Part shown: in pieces, positions 54,301 to 62,072 of the stretch
How positions within the stretch are numbered: the stretch's first letter is position 1
Layout: the number at the start of each line of letters is the position of its first letter
Source of the DNA: MPNP01 sp026709725
GTDB taxonomy: Bacteria > Pseudomonadota > Alphaproteobacteria > Rhodobacterales > Rhodobacteraceae
Length of the DNA stretch: 64,000 bases
Assembly: GCA_965200805.1 (NCBI GenBank)
Contig: OZ241384.1
Span: 620,001-684,000 of the forward strand
Direction of reading: 5' to 3'
The notes under the pieces: generated by a model
Told to the model about the DNA's origin: nothing
The model's database searches: none
What the model saw: only the letters and a program-made list of their open reading frames with translations
Position numbers and translations under genes: made by a program

Positions 54301-56619
54301 ATCATTGAGTGTCTGGTTGAAGAGCTGCTCTGAGTTTTCCTCAGTCGGCGGCTCACCCGGTCGCAGCATCCGGTAGATTTCCATCAAGCCGGTCTTCTGA
54401 TTGTAACTTTTGTCAATCAGCATGGTGTTGCGGATGTAGGGGCCAACATTGACATAATCGATATCAAGCAGGGGCAACTCGTCAAAACCGGCATTCAGGA
54501 GATCATACAGGAGACCTTTGCCCGGGTTGCCATGCTGATCAATGCTTCCGGTCAATTCGTCCCCGGCCTCGGTCAGGATGATGCCTGTCTCCTCATCGAT
54601 GATATCCTTTGCGATGTAACGACCCACAAGCTGATTGCTGGGGACAACCACCTCAAGTCCGGTTTTGTTTTTCTGCCATTCCCTGATCTTCCTGGCGGTG
54701 ATGCGTTCTCCCTGCGCAATCTCGATCTCACCTGTCGCAGCGTTCAGCAGGTTCGCCTGGGGCCGTGTTCCTGCCCGCCCTTCGTAAGGGTATCGGGTGG
54801 TCCAGCGCAGCCTTTCAGGGACATAATTGACCAGAAACTTGTTCTCGCCCTCGGCAATCTGTATCCGGCGGGGCGAACCCTCGGTCAGGGTGCTGGTTTC
54901 CTTCTCCTCTCCATCGGTTTTGACAGGACGTCGCTTTTTGGCTTTTGCCTCAAGTGTCACGAGTTGCCTGAGCAACTGGTCGTAACTCACATAGAATTCG
55001 CGGCACTCACTCTGGATCCCCATCTTCCTGCTGAGATTGAGGTTGATCTCCTCCCCGGCGGTCACGGCAATCATTCCGTCAGTGCGGTCAACGATATCAA
55101 AGACCGGTGTCCGGAAACGCCAGATTTTCGGCAGAAACGTCAATGCGATGCTCCGCCCGTTATCCTCAAGGCGCACAGTCTTGCCTGCCGCCATATCGAC
55201 AAGGGAGGGTTTGCTTCGCAGGACGGATTCGAGCGCGTTCAGATGTGCGGTCTTGATTTTGGTCCTTCTGCCGGACCGGACCAGTTCCTGCGGTCCGGCA
55301 ATGAAGACTTTACACGCAGCCGGGTCGACCTGTTCGGTCTTGAGTTGAGCCATTTGCTCAAGATAGGGATTGACCGGAATCAACATCTGCCAGTCCGACC
55401 GGGCCTCACCCTCAAGTGCGGGCAATTTGGCCTTGAAATCACGAAACTTGGCAGGTGTCAGTTTCTCACCGGCCCTGGCCAGGACATCTCCGGTGTAGGC
55501 ATCGACAAGATCGAAATGCGGCGTTGCCCGATCCCAGCGTTTCAGAACCAGATTTTCAATCAGGAAGCACCCGCATGCGGAAACCCGCCGCGACTGCACA
55601 TCAGCCTGATCAATGAAGGCATTGTCACCACCGGCCAGTGCCAGAAACGCTGTATCCGGATACCGCAGAAAGTCCGATTCCTCAGCGATTTCCTGCTCAC
55701 TGACATCAGCAGCGGCAATCCGAACCATCCTGCCATCATATTCCGTGAGCGTCTTATCCTGCATCGGGTCACCGGCCGATGCAATGATTTCACCGGTCTC
55801 GGTGTCGATCAGGTCATAACGCGGATTCCGCCCTGCCCAGTCAGCCCTGTCAAACGCGAATTCCCAAAACGCCGGTGAGTGCTCAGCCCGGTAGGTCGAG
55901 TGGGTGTAGAAGGAATCCATAATGGCTTCCTGATCCATCCCCATGGCAAAAAGCATAGAAGTGACAGGAACTTTTCGTTTCCGATCAATCTGGATGTTGA
56001 CCGTCTCCACTTCGCCGATTGACTTGTATTTCCGAATGTCAAACTCGAAGTCAATCCAGGCACCACGACTTGGGAGGATGCGGCAGTTGAAGAGATTGCG
56101 CCCCGATGAGTGGGTTTCCTCGCTGAAATAAACCCCGGGGGATCTGTGCATCTGGGAGACCACCACGCGCTCGGCACCATTGACAATGAAGGTCCCCTTC
56201 TCGGTCATCAGGGGAATCTCACCGATATAAACGCTGCTTTCCTTGATGTTCTTGACTTCCCTGTTGCTGTCGTCCTTCACATCGAAGACAATCAGACGCA
56301 GATGCACCCTGAGGGGTGCAGCATAGGTCATATCCCGCTGCAAACACTCGTTGACATCAAAACCGGGTTCATCAATTTCATACCGGACATATTCCAATTC
56401 CGCTGCACCGTTGAAATCCTTGATTGGGAACACAGACTGAAAAACGCCGTGAAGACCCACACCATCCTCATGCCTGCCGGAGCCGACAACGTCACCTGAG
56501 TGGATGAACTTGGCATATGAGTCCAATTGGATCTCGATCAGATTCGGCATGTCCACAACTTCCCGAATGCGTTGATAGGACCTGCGGTAGCGGTTTCTGT
56601 GAACAGTGGCTGCACTCAT
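51352..56619 (-). CDS. rpoB: RNA polymerase beta subunit with expanded lobe insertion
   Basis: 1755 residues from the ATG at 56619 (MSAATVHRNRYRRSYQRIRE), preceded by GGAGAG nine bases away; the frame is open 63 codons more but with no family match. Alphaproteobacterial RpoB is usually about 1350-1390. The surplus lies between the early lobe (GMDQEAIMDSFY) and LLDIDYVNVGPYIRNTM, residues about 252-717. The rifampicin region reads GTSQLSQFMDQTNPLAEITH, then KRRLTALGPGG: Leu and Thr replace Ile and Ser at positions equivalent to 530 and 531 of E. coli. The following fork-loop-2 segment reads SAGGSTLRAVYEV instead of L-T-R-E-R-A-G-F-E-V. Catalytic and C-terminal blocks (GRHGNKGVVSKV, GGKSQFGGQRFGEMEVWALE) are intact. 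Confidence 0.97.
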   Translation of the reverse strand: MSAATVHRNRYRRSYQRIREVVDMPNLIEIQLDSYAKFIHSGDVVGSGRHEDGVGLHGVFQSVFPIKDFNGAAELEYVRYEIDEPGFDVNECLQRDMTYAAPLRVHLRLIVFDVKDDSNREVKNIKESSVYIGEIPLMTEKGTFIVNGAERVVVSQMHRSPGVYFSEETHSSGRNLFNCRILPSRGAWIDFEFDIRKYKSIGEVETVNIQIDRKRKVPVTSMLFAMGMDQEAIMDSFYTHSTYRAEHSPAFWEFAFDRADWAGRNPRYDLIDTETGEIIASAGDPMQDKTLTEYDGRMVRIAAADVSEQEIAEESDFLRYPDTAFLALAGGDNAFIDQADVQSRRVSACGCFLIENLVLKRWDRATPHFDLVDAYTGDVLARAGEKLTPAKFRDFKAKLPALEGEARSDWQMLIPVNPYLEQMAQLKTEQVDPAACKVFIAGPQELVRSGRRTKIKTAHLNALESVLRSKPSLVDMAAGKTVRLEDNGRSIALTFLPKIWRFRTPVFDIVDRTDGMIAVTAGEEINLNLSRKMGIQSECREFYVSYDQLLRQLVTLEAKAKKRRPVKTDGEEKETSTLTEGSPRRIQIAEGENKFLVNYVPERLRWTTRYPYEGRAGTRPQANLLNAATGEIEIAQGERITARKIREWQKNKTGLEVVVPSNQLVGRYIAKDIIDEETGIILTEAGDELTGSIDQHGNPGKGLLYDLLNAGFDELPLLDIDYVNVGPYIRNTMLIDKSYNQKTGLMEIYRMLRPGEPPTEENSEQLFNQTLNDPERYDLSVVGRVKMNSRLGLDAPATARTLSREDILACLKHLVELRDGRGLTDDIDHLGNRRIRSVGELMEVQCRIGLVRIERAIRERMASEEIDKKMPQDLVNPRPLSGIIREFFGTSQLSQFMDQTNPLAEITHKRRLTALGPGGSAGGSTLRAVYEVRDVHRTQYGRICPIETPEGQNIGLINSLAIFARINEYGFIETPYRTVDNETVTDEYHYVTADVEENKVIAQANASIDNAGRFINDLVSVRTKDEFKLDRRDAVELIDVSPKQLVSVAAALIPFLEHDDASRALMGSNMQRQAVPLLQAEAPLVGTGIERDVARDSGAAIVARRAGVIEQVDATRIVIRVTEEMASDDPGVDTYLLGKFQRSNQNTCINQRPLVNIGDDIAAGEVIADGPSTELGELALGRNALVAFMPWNGYNYEDSILVSERLVRDDVFTSVHIEEYTVTARDTKLGPDTITRDIPNVGEEALRHLDEAGIAYIGAEVDSGDILVGKITPKSESPMSPEEKLLRAIFGEKAADVRDTSLRLPPGDFGTVVDVRVFNRHGVPKDERSMQIERDAIARLEREYEDERNTLRQSIYGRLRDHVVRKKAISGPKPIQAGKMVTDAMLDRIDPHLWWDIALKDDVAARASETLNARFRNLMGALEERFRNKIEKIRRADDLPPGVLKIVKVYVAVKRKLQPGDKMAGRHGNKGVVSKVVPMEDMPFLEDGTPVDILLNPLGVPSRMNVGQILETHMGLASLGLGRIVNDALQAYDAGGDAAPDDVRQALRVAYEDDPEYLSRLGTMTDDEIIVAARGVRNGIPIASPVFDGATEADIDRALERAGFDKSGQVVLYDGMTGEAFARPVTIGAKYMQKLHHLVDDKIHARSTGPYSLVTQQPLGGKSQFGGQRFGEMEVWALEAYGAAHILQEMLTVKSDDALGRTKVYDAIVKNETEFRPGRPESFNVLLKEIRGLGLNMECRASQETLAIEDITDEL
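54469..55866 (-). other. Expanded insertion in RpoB with five copies of a lobe motif
   Basis: Five copies of a hydrophobic-D-L-I-D-x-x-T-G-E-I-x-A-x-A-G-E/D motif lie in the insertion (numbers from the 56619 start): YDLIDTETGEIIASAGD near 268, FDLVDAYTGDVLARAGE near 369, FDIVDRTDGMIAVTAGE near 507, NLLNAATGEIEIAQGE near 623, and AKDIIDEETGIILTEAGD near 670. Typical Alphaproteobacteria have about two. The spacers between the copies differ in length and sequence, so this is an old expansion. Confidence 0.8.
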
Positions 56620-56744
56620 GCTTGACGTCTCTCCGACACATTGTCGCCAGCCGGTGACCTGACCCGGCGGCGGCATCCAACTCTGCCTTGCCGGACTGTT
56701 CCCTGACAGCCCGGCGATGATCTCATTGGCATGACCGGACATAT

Positions 56745-56774
56745 GCGATGCCGGGCAGATCTGCCCGGCATCGC
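56745..56774. promoter_or_regulatory. Perfect 30-base palindrome between rplL and rpoB
   Basis: GCGATGCCGGGCAGA is followed directly by its exact reverse complement, in the 200-base gap upstream of the rpoB start. There is no U-run, so it is better seen as an attenuator-like or RNase III processing hairpin. E. coli has an attenuator and an RNase III site at the same place. Confidence 0.65.
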
Positions 56775-56819
56775 CCTGTATCCTGTCAGCCTCGTCCTGA
56801 ACCCTCAAAGGCGATCGGA

Positions 56820-57203
56820 CTACTTGATTTCGACCTTTGCACCTGCCGCTTCGATCTTTGTTTTCATCTCATTGGCCTCCTCTTTGGAAACCCCTTCCTT
56901 GATCGGCTTCCCAATCCCTTCGGCAGCCGCTTTGGCCTCCTTGAGACCGAGACCGGTCAGGGCCCGGATTTCCCTAATAACCTGGACTTTCTGGTCACCG
57001 GTTTCCTGCATGATGACAGCAAATTCGGTCTGCTCTTCAACCGCCTCAGCATCACCACCACCATCAGCGGGTCCGGCAGCAACAACTGTCGCACCGGCTG
57101 CCGGCTCAATCCCGTACTGGTCTTTCAGAATTCCCTTGAGTTCCTGCGCCTCAAGCAGCGTCAGGCCAACAATCTCTTCGGCCAGTTTGTTCAAATCCGC
57201 CAT
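56820..57203 (-). CDS. rplL: 50S ribosomal protein L7/L12
   Basis: 127 residues, the normal length. The N-terminal dimer helix (ADLNKLAEEIVGLTLLEAQE) is followed by an Ala/Gly/Pro hinge at about 35-55 and the globular C-domain (VQVIREIRALTGLGLKEAKA, then VSKEEANEMKTKIEAAGAKV). It forms the stalk that recruits translation GTPases on L10. 56 bases from the rplJ stop. A conserved gap with a large palindrome separates it from rpoB. Confidence 0.97.
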   Translation of the reverse strand: MADLNKLAEEIVGLTLLEAQELKGILKDQYGIEPAAGATVVAAGPADGGGDAEAVEEQTEFAVIMQETGDQKVQVIREIRALTGLGLKEAKAAAEGIGKPIKEGVSKEEANEMKTKIEAAGAKVEIK

Positions 57204-57259
57204 TGTAATTTACTCCACGTTATTGTGACAGGGTCGGCAACCCCCAGTTGGCACTGAAG

Positions 57260-57772
57260 TCAGGCCGCTTTCTCTTCAATTGACTCAAGAAGTGAGGCGA
57301 CACCGGATGCCGGTGCTCCCACCGCACTTGCCAGACCTGCCGCCGGTGCAAGAATGCACCCCACAAGCGAGGCGATCAGCTCCTCCCGGGATGGGAGTTT
57401 CGCAACGCGCTTCACGCCTGCCGCATCAAGGGTTGATCCATCAAGCGAACCCCCGACAAGTTCCAGCTTCCTGTTCTTCCTGGCGTAAGCGTCAGCAACC
57501 TTGGCTGCGGTCACAGGATCTTCCGAATAGGCAAGAACTGTCATCCCCGTCATCAGATTTGACATATCCTCGTATCTGGAATCCTTGAGAGCAATCCGGG
57601 CGAGTCGATTCTTTGCAACACGCACAAAACCACCGGCTTCGCGCATCTGGCTCCGAAAGTCCTCCATGTTTTCAACGGTCATGCCGCTGTACCTGGCGAC
57701 AACAACAACACCAGCCCATTCAAAAATCTGGCCCAGCTCAGAGACAATCTGTTCCTTGCGTGCCCTGTCCAC
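57260..57772 (-). CDS. rplJ: 50S ribosomal protein L10
   Basis: 170 residues. RNA-binding N-domain with VVVARYSGMTVENMEDFRSQ and GGFVRVAKNRLARIALKD, a central strand MTGMTVLAYSEDPVTAAKV, and a C-terminal helical spine that binds L7/L12 dimers (PASGVASLLESIEEKAA). Together with L7/L12 it represses its own translation in other bacteria by binding the leader upstream, and a structured leader is present here between rplA and rplJ. Confidence 0.97.
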   Translation of the reverse strand: MDRARKEQIVSELGQIFEWAGVVVVARYSGMTVENMEDFRSQMREAGGFVRVAKNRLARIALKDSRYEDMSNLMTGMTVLAYSEDPVTAAKVADAYARKNRKLELVGGSLDGSTLDAAGVKRVAKLPSREELIASLVGCILAPAAGLASAVGAPASGVASLLESIEEKAA

Positions 57773-58057
57773 AATTATGCTCCAAACGAATGGAGAGGCT
57801 GTCCTCTCCGCTCCAACACAACCGGGTCACTCGACCCGGCAAACACAAGTCCGCGACTTATGGGCAGAACAGTCTCCATCAAGTGCATCCACTTGAAGCA
57901 AAGCCATTTTCCCCTCTCAGGCAGGATTTCCACCCGGGTCCTCTGACCCGGACAACCCACCGTCTTGGACAGAATGGACAGCCCCGAAGACTGCCCGCAC
58001 ATCACCGGCATCACACCGGCAAATCTCTTGCTCATCCCGATCCGGGCCCTGATTCAA
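57773..58057 (-). promoter_or_regulatory. L10-leader-like structured region
   Basis: The 285-base gap between rplA and rplJ holds three seven-base-pair hairpins with four-base loops: GGAGAGG/CCTCTCC (57792-57809), CCGGGTC/GACCCGG (57822-57839) and a second CCGGGTC/GACCCGG (57935-57952). In other bacteria this spot carries the L10 leader that binds L10(L12)4. The fine structure (kink-turn) was not verified. Confidence 0.6.
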
Positions 58058-58756
58058 TCAACCGCGTGTCAGTGATCCGATGTCCACAGACACACCGGGG
58101 CCCATGGTTGAGCTCAGGGAAACCGCATTGAGATATTTTCCCTTCACCCCACTTGGCTTGGCACGATTGATCGCACCGACAAAACTCGTCACATTCTCCA
58201 CCAGCTTGTCCACATCGAAAGACACCTTGCCGATACCGGCATGCACAACACCCGCCTTCTCGGCCCGGAATTCAACCTGACCACCCTTGGCATTCTCAAT
58301 GGCCTGGGCCACATCCGGCGTGACAGTCCCGACCTTGGGATTGGGCATAAGACCGCGTGGACCCAGAATCTTGCCAAGCCGGCCAACAATCGGCATCATG
58401 TCCGGCGTGGCGATGCAGCGGTCAAAGTCAATGGCCCCACCCTGCACTTTCTCCATGAGATCCTCAGCGCCGACAATATCGGCACCGGCAGCTTTGGCTT
58501 CTTCAGCTTTTTCGCCACGGGCAAAGACGGCAACGCGTACCGAGCGTCCGGTTCCGTTCGGCAGCTGGACTGTCCCCCGAACCATCTGATCAGAATGCCG
58601 GGGGTCAATCCCCAGCTGCACAGCAATATCAACTGTCTCATCGAACCTTACCGCAGCATTGTCCTTGATCAGACGGATCGCCCGCTCCACGGACTGCGAT
58701 CCCTTCACGGCCATCCTTTCACGCGCGGCCCTGATGCGTTTTCCACTTCGCGCCAT
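58058..58756 (-). CDS. rplA: 50S ribosomal protein L1
   Basis: 232 residues, normal length. Conserved blocks are FDETVDIAVQLGIDPRHSDQ, MVRGTVQLPNGTGRSVRVAV, MMPIVGRLGKILGPRGLMPN, PKVGTVT and AIENAKGGQVEFRAEKAGVV. It binds 23S rRNA at the L1 stalk, and in other bacteria also represses the rplK-rplA mRNA. The start is three bases beyond the rplK stop, so it is co-translated with L11. Confidence 0.97.
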   Translation of the reverse strand: MARSGKRIRAARERMAVKGSQSVERAIRLIKDNAAVRFDETVDIAVQLGIDPRHSDQMVRGTVQLPNGTGRSVRVAVFARGEKAEEAKAAGADIVGAEDLMEKVQGGAIDFDRCIATPDMMPIVGRLGKILGPRGLMPNPKVGTVTPDVAQAIENAKGGQVEFRAEKAGVVHAGIGKVSFDVDKLVENVTSFVGAINRAKPSGVKGKYLNAVSLSSTMGPGVSVDIGSLTRG

Positions 58757-58759
58757 CGA

Positions 58760-59188
58760 CTATCCCTTGACTTCGATCCCCATTGATCGTGCCGAACCAA
58801 GCACGATATTCATGGCGGCATTGACATCATCGGTATTGAGATCGACCATTTTCATTTCGGCGATCTCGCGAACCTGGTTTCTCGTCACCGAACCGACAAC
58901 CTCGCGTCCCGGTTCTCCCGACCCCTTTTCCAGCCCTGCGGCCCTTCGCAGATAAAATGATGCCGGTGCCGTTTTGATTTCCAGCGTGAATGACTTGTCA
59001 GCATAGAATGTGACAACCGTTGGCAATGGAATCCCGGCTTCCATCTCCTCTGTCTTCGCATTGAAAACCTTGCAGAACTCACTGATATTCAGGCCACGCT
59101 GACCCAGGGCCGGGCCGATCGGTGGGGCCGGATTGGCCTGCCTTGCCGGCACCTGAAGCTTGATGGTTCCTTCAACTTTCTTCGCCAT
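58760..59188 (-). CDS. rplK: 50S ribosomal protein L11
   Basis: 142 residues, normal length. IKLQVPARQANPAPPIGPAL and GQRGLNISEFCKVFNAKTEE in the N-domain, then VVTFYADKSFTLEIKTAPAS and the C-domain RNA-binding part ending LGSARSMGIEVKG. It sits at the GTPase centre and is the contact for RelA. Its second codon is GCG. 55 bases separate it from nusG. Confidence 0.97.
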   Translation of the reverse strand: MAKKVEGTIKLQVPARQANPAPPIGPALGQRGLNISEFCKVFNAKTEEMEAGIPLPTVVTFYADKSFTLEIKTAPASFYLRRAAGLEKGSGEPGREVVGSVTRNQVREIAEMKMVDLNTDDVNAAMNIVLGSARSMGIEVKG

Positions 59189-59243
59189 GCGTCCTTCCTG
59201 TCCCCCAGGAGTCTCAACCCTTCATCAGGGTCTCAACCCCTCA

Positions 59244-59816
59244 TCATGCTTCCTTGGTAATCTGGTCAAAACTGAATTCGGTCTGGGTCATTCGTCCAAA
59301 GATCGACACCCCGATCACAACACGGCGTCGGTCATTGTCAACTTCGTCAACAACCCCGTTCCAGCCTTCAAACGGACCATCCGTTACAGCGACAGCATCA
59401 CCAACCTCAAAACTGATCAGGGCCCGCGGTGCCGTCCGACCGGTTTCGGTTCGATTAATGATGACCTCAACCTCACTTTCAGGCAGAGGTGACGCATAAT
59501 CATCACCCCCCAAAAATCCCGACACCCGCCGGATATCCTTGACCAGACGGTAGGTCTGGTCGCTCATCTTCATCTTGACCAGAATATAGCCGGGCATGAA
59601 AATCCGCTCCCGGGGGATCTTCTGTCCCCGCCGCACCTCAATCACCGTCTCGGTCGGAACAATGATCCGCTCAAACATATCCCTGAGTTTTACCCTGGCT
59701 GCCTCATCCAGGATTTGCCGGGCAACGGTCTTCTCATGCCGCGTCATGACGCTGACGGTATACCACTTGAAACCGTTATCGTCACTGGTCTCACGGCGCA
59801 CAGTTTCAACAGACAT
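59244..59816 (-). CDS. nusG: Transcription antitermination factor NusG
   Basis: 190 residues from the ATG at 59816 (MSVETVRRETSDDNGFKWYT); a GTG seven codons earlier is an alternative and neither has a strong ribosome site. NGN domain with KWYTVSVMTRHEKTVARQI and ERIFMPGYILVKMKMSDQTY, a linker, and a KOW domain (FEVGDAVAVTDGPFEGWNGV, VDEVDN). It suppresses pausing and links transcription to translation and Rho. It is normally directly behind secE, but here 2.2 kb separate them, and its own promoter is likely. Confidence 0.95.
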   Translation of the reverse strand: MSVETVRRETSDDNGFKWYTVSVMTRHEKTVARQILDEAARVKLRDMFERIIVPTETVIEVRRGQKIPRERIFMPGYILVKMKMSDQTYRLVKDIRRVSGFLGGDDYASPLPESEVEVIINRTETGRTAPRALISFEVGDAVAVTDGPFEGWNGVVDEVDNDRRRVVIGVSIFGRMTQTEFSFDQITKEA

Positions 59817-59926
59817 ATCAAAACCCACTGCTACCACGCATCACAGCAAAGACGCATATCGCCTGACATGCGCCCATAAAATTTGAGATAACGGCAAATA
59901 ACCAAACCCATCGGTCTTTGCAAGTG

Positions 59927-59955
59927 CAGTTAATCTCATTGCCCGATGATGTCAA
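59927..59955 (-). promoter_or_regulatory. Putative nusG promoter
   Basis: On the minus strand TTGACA (59950-59955) and TAACTG (59927-59932) are 17 bases apart in a locally AT-rich stretch, 111 bases upstream of the nusG start. It would let nusG-rplKAJL-rpoBC be transcribed independently of secE. Confidence 0.5.
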
Positions 59956-60759
59956 ACATAATGAACCCAAGCGGATTTTCCCGCCCTGAATGCAAAGGCG
60001 GCTGCGACCTGCACAGACATCCGGGGCAGCGGTCCCTGCGCCTCCGGGGACTCATTGTCTCCATCGATCCCGGCTTGAGGGTCGGGGCGAACAGTGCATT
60101 GACTCATCATGTTCATGGATTTTCATGGCAGACACCGCATGAAGGCAGGGCCCGCACCGCCGCTGCCGGATGGGAGCCAGGGCGACTGCAAAGGCTCAAA
60201 TCAGGCGACAGGCCGTGGTTGTGAAGAACGTTTCAGCGCCATGGCATCCGGATGGCAAAACAGTCATGCAATGCAGACTTGCAGCGACGGTCCGGATCGT
60301 TGTGATCGTCGCAGAGATGTCCGGTGCCATGCATCGAGGGCATCAGGACACGCCCCCGGTAATCAGGAATGCGTGTTCAGGGGTCCGGATTCAAGCGACC
60401 GGCTGATCACGCAAAACCCGGCCAGGCCGGGATGTCAATATGTGCCGGGGCGACATGAGCACGGCCCGGATTTGTGGTTCACGCCGCTGTACGCCAGCGG
60501 AAGACGCCCGCAGCCCGGTTGTTCATCCGGCAGCCGCCTGCAACCGGGCCCTGCCGCTGGGGATGCCGCACCGTGTGCAGACATCAAGCCGCATACAGTG
60601 CAGGCTTGCTCTCACAAATTCGAGCCGTACCCAGGCGATATGCTTCAAATATCAGCTCGGCAGTGCGACCGGTACCGGACCGTCCCGTGCAGATCCACAA
60701 CAGTGCCTCATCCAGTGCAGCCGCAGAATGAATCTTGACCAACAACAGATTCCGGGCTA
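59956..60759. other. Intergenic between nusG and the tandem small genes
   Basis: Open frames occur, but their Ser/Pro/Arg/Cys-rich composition and lack of starts argue against coding. It could be the remnant of a gene that once lay between secE and nusG; nothing was recognised. Confidence 0.5.
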
Positions 60760-60769
60760 ATGGACATGC

Positions 60770-60967
60770 ATGACAGACGAATCGATGAATGCCCTGCCCG
60801 AGCGTCTTGCCCGACTGGAGGAACGCATGAAGACGATGCAGGCTGAGTACCGTACCGACATTGCCCGTCTGGCTGAAGATATGGCCAAGCGTGAGACACG
60901 GCTGCTTCTGGCCATCGCCGGCATGATCGGCCTTGCCGTCGCGGTCCTTGGCCTGTGGCTTTCCTGA
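60770..60967 (+). CDS. Small coiled-coil/membrane protein, tandem copy 1
   Basis: 65 residues: MTDESMNALPERLARLEERM, KTMQAEYRTDIARLAEDMAK, then RETRLLLAIAGMIGLAVAVL and GLWLS. The N-terminal part is a heptad coiled coil and the C-terminus one membrane segment. Its plan is close to XhlA-like phage proteins and the small coiled-coil/holin-type proteins, but a lysis role is not shown. This copy has neither of the two optional heptads found in the others. It lies opposite to secE and nusG. Confidence 0.7.
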   Translation: MTDESMNALPERLARLEERMKTMQAEYRTDIARLAEDMAKRETRLLLAIAGMIGLAVAVLGLWLS

Positions 60968-61035
60968 TCCATGCGCTGGCCTGAACAGCAATCGCTTTCA
61001 GTCTTTCACGGGGTATCGCAGGTGGATGGACATGC

Positions 61036-61254
61036 ATGACAGACGAATCGATGAATGCCCTGCCCGAGCGTCTTGCCCGACTGGAGGAACGCATGAAGAC
61101 GATGCAGGCTGAGTACCGTACCGACATTGCCCGTCTGGCTGAAGATATGGCCAAGCGTGAGACACGGCTGCTTCTGGCCATCGCCGGCATGATCGGCCTT
61201 GCCGTCGCGGTCCTTGGCCTTTCCGTTGCGATCCTTGGCCTTTGGCTTTCCTGA
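61036..61254 (+). CDS. Small coiled-coil/membrane protein, tandem copy 2
   Basis: 72 residues, identical to copy 1 except for one extra heptad in the membrane segment (LSVAILG after AVLG). It starts 266 bases after copy 1. The whole unit, with the intergenic region, is repeated, so each copy has the same upstream ggtggatggacatgc before the ATG. Confidence 0.7.
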   Translation: MTDESMNALPERLARLEERMKTMQAEYRTDIARLAEDMAKRETRLLLAIAGMIGLAVAVLGLSVAILGLWLS

Positions 61255-61322
61255 TCCATGCGCTGGCCTGAACAGCAATCGCTTTCAGTCTTTCACGGGG
61301 TATCGCAGGTGGATGGACATGC

Positions 61323-61562
61323 ATGACAGACGAATCGATGAATGCCCTGCCCGAGCGTCTTGCCCGACTGGAGGAACGCATGAAGACGATGCAGGCTGAG
61401 TACCGTACCGACATTGCCCGTCTGGCTGAAGATATGGCCAAACGGGATACAGAAGCAGCCAAGCGTGAGACACGGCTGCTTCTGGCCATCGCCGGCATGA
61501 TCGGCCTTGCCGTCGCGGTCCTTGGCCTTTCCGTTGCGATCCTTGGCCTTTGGCTTTCCTGA
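61323..61562 (+). CDS. Small coiled-coil/membrane protein, tandem copy 3
   Basis: 79 residues; carries both optional heptads, DTEAAKR after AEDMAKR in the coiled coil and LSVAILG in the membrane segment. It starts 287 bases after copy 2 (21 more than the first interval, reflecting the heptad in copy 2). Confidence 0.7.
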   Translation: MTDESMNALPERLARLEERMKTMQAEYRTDIARLAEDMAKRDTEAAKRETRLLLAIAGMIGLAVAVLGLSVAILGLWLS

Positions 61563-61630
61563 TCCATGCGCTGGCCTGAACAGCAATCGCTTTCAGTCTT
61601 TCACGGGGTATCGCAGGTGGATGGACATGC

Positions 61631-61849
61631 ATGACAGACGAATCGATGAATGCCCTGCCCGAGCGTCTTGCCCGACTGGAGGAACGCATGAAGACGATGC
61701 AGGCTGAGTACCGTACCGACATTGCCCGTCTGGCTGAAGATATGGCCAAACGGGATACAGAAGCAGCCAAGCGTGAGACACGGCTGCTTCTGGCCATCGC
61801 CGGCATGATCGGCCTTGCCGTCGCGGTCCTTGGCCTTTGGCTTTCCTGA
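61631..61849 (+). CDS. Small coiled-coil/membrane protein, tandem copy 4
   Basis: 72 residues; carries the coiled-coil heptad DTEAAKR but not the membrane heptad. It starts 308 bases after copy 3. The four copies thus show all four combinations of the two 21-base units. After this copy the repeat similarity ends near 61856. Confidence 0.7.
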   Translation: MTDESMNALPERLARLEERMKTMQAEYRTDIARLAEDMAKRDTEAAKRETRLLLAIAGMIGLAVAVLGLWLS

Positions 61850-62072
61850 TTCACAGGCGATCTAGGCGCAAACTTGCTGACCTGTGGGACCGGCCCCTCC
61901 AGATTGAAATCATTGACCTGCCATTCAGATGGCACGGACCGTACCACGACTTCAGGCTGCGGCGGCATGCCCCCGGGGAACTGACAGGGCACACCGGCCA
62001 TCAAGACTGCCGGGGAAACCCCGAACAATCGGTGGGCAAAGACTGTGAAACCAGAGCGTGTTGAGTCGGACC

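Larger units (their letters stand above)
60760..61856 (+). repeat. Four-copy tandem duplication (266/287/308 bp units)
   Basis: The unit includes the small gene and about 68 bases of spacer (tgatccatgcgctggcctga, then gaacagcaatcgctttcagt). Copies are essentially identical apart from two 21-base indels, so the duplication is recent or kept uniform by conversion. Confidence 0.95.

Noticed and set aside
54532..55878. 448-codon plus-strand ORF inside rpoB, and similar ones inside rpoC (47424-48407, 50361-51440)
   Set aside because: They are antisense shadows of strongly supported genes caused by codon bias. No domain or start site supports them.
56620..56808. 63-residue N-terminal extension of RpoB
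   Set aside because: It shows no RpoB similarity, runs through the perfect palindrome, and the ATG at 56619 has a good ribosome site and the conserved N-terminus.
60109..60738. 209-codon plus-strand ORF between nusG and the tandem genes
   Set aside because: The composition is unnatural (many Cys, Ser, Arg and Pro), no start site supports it and there is no recognised domain.
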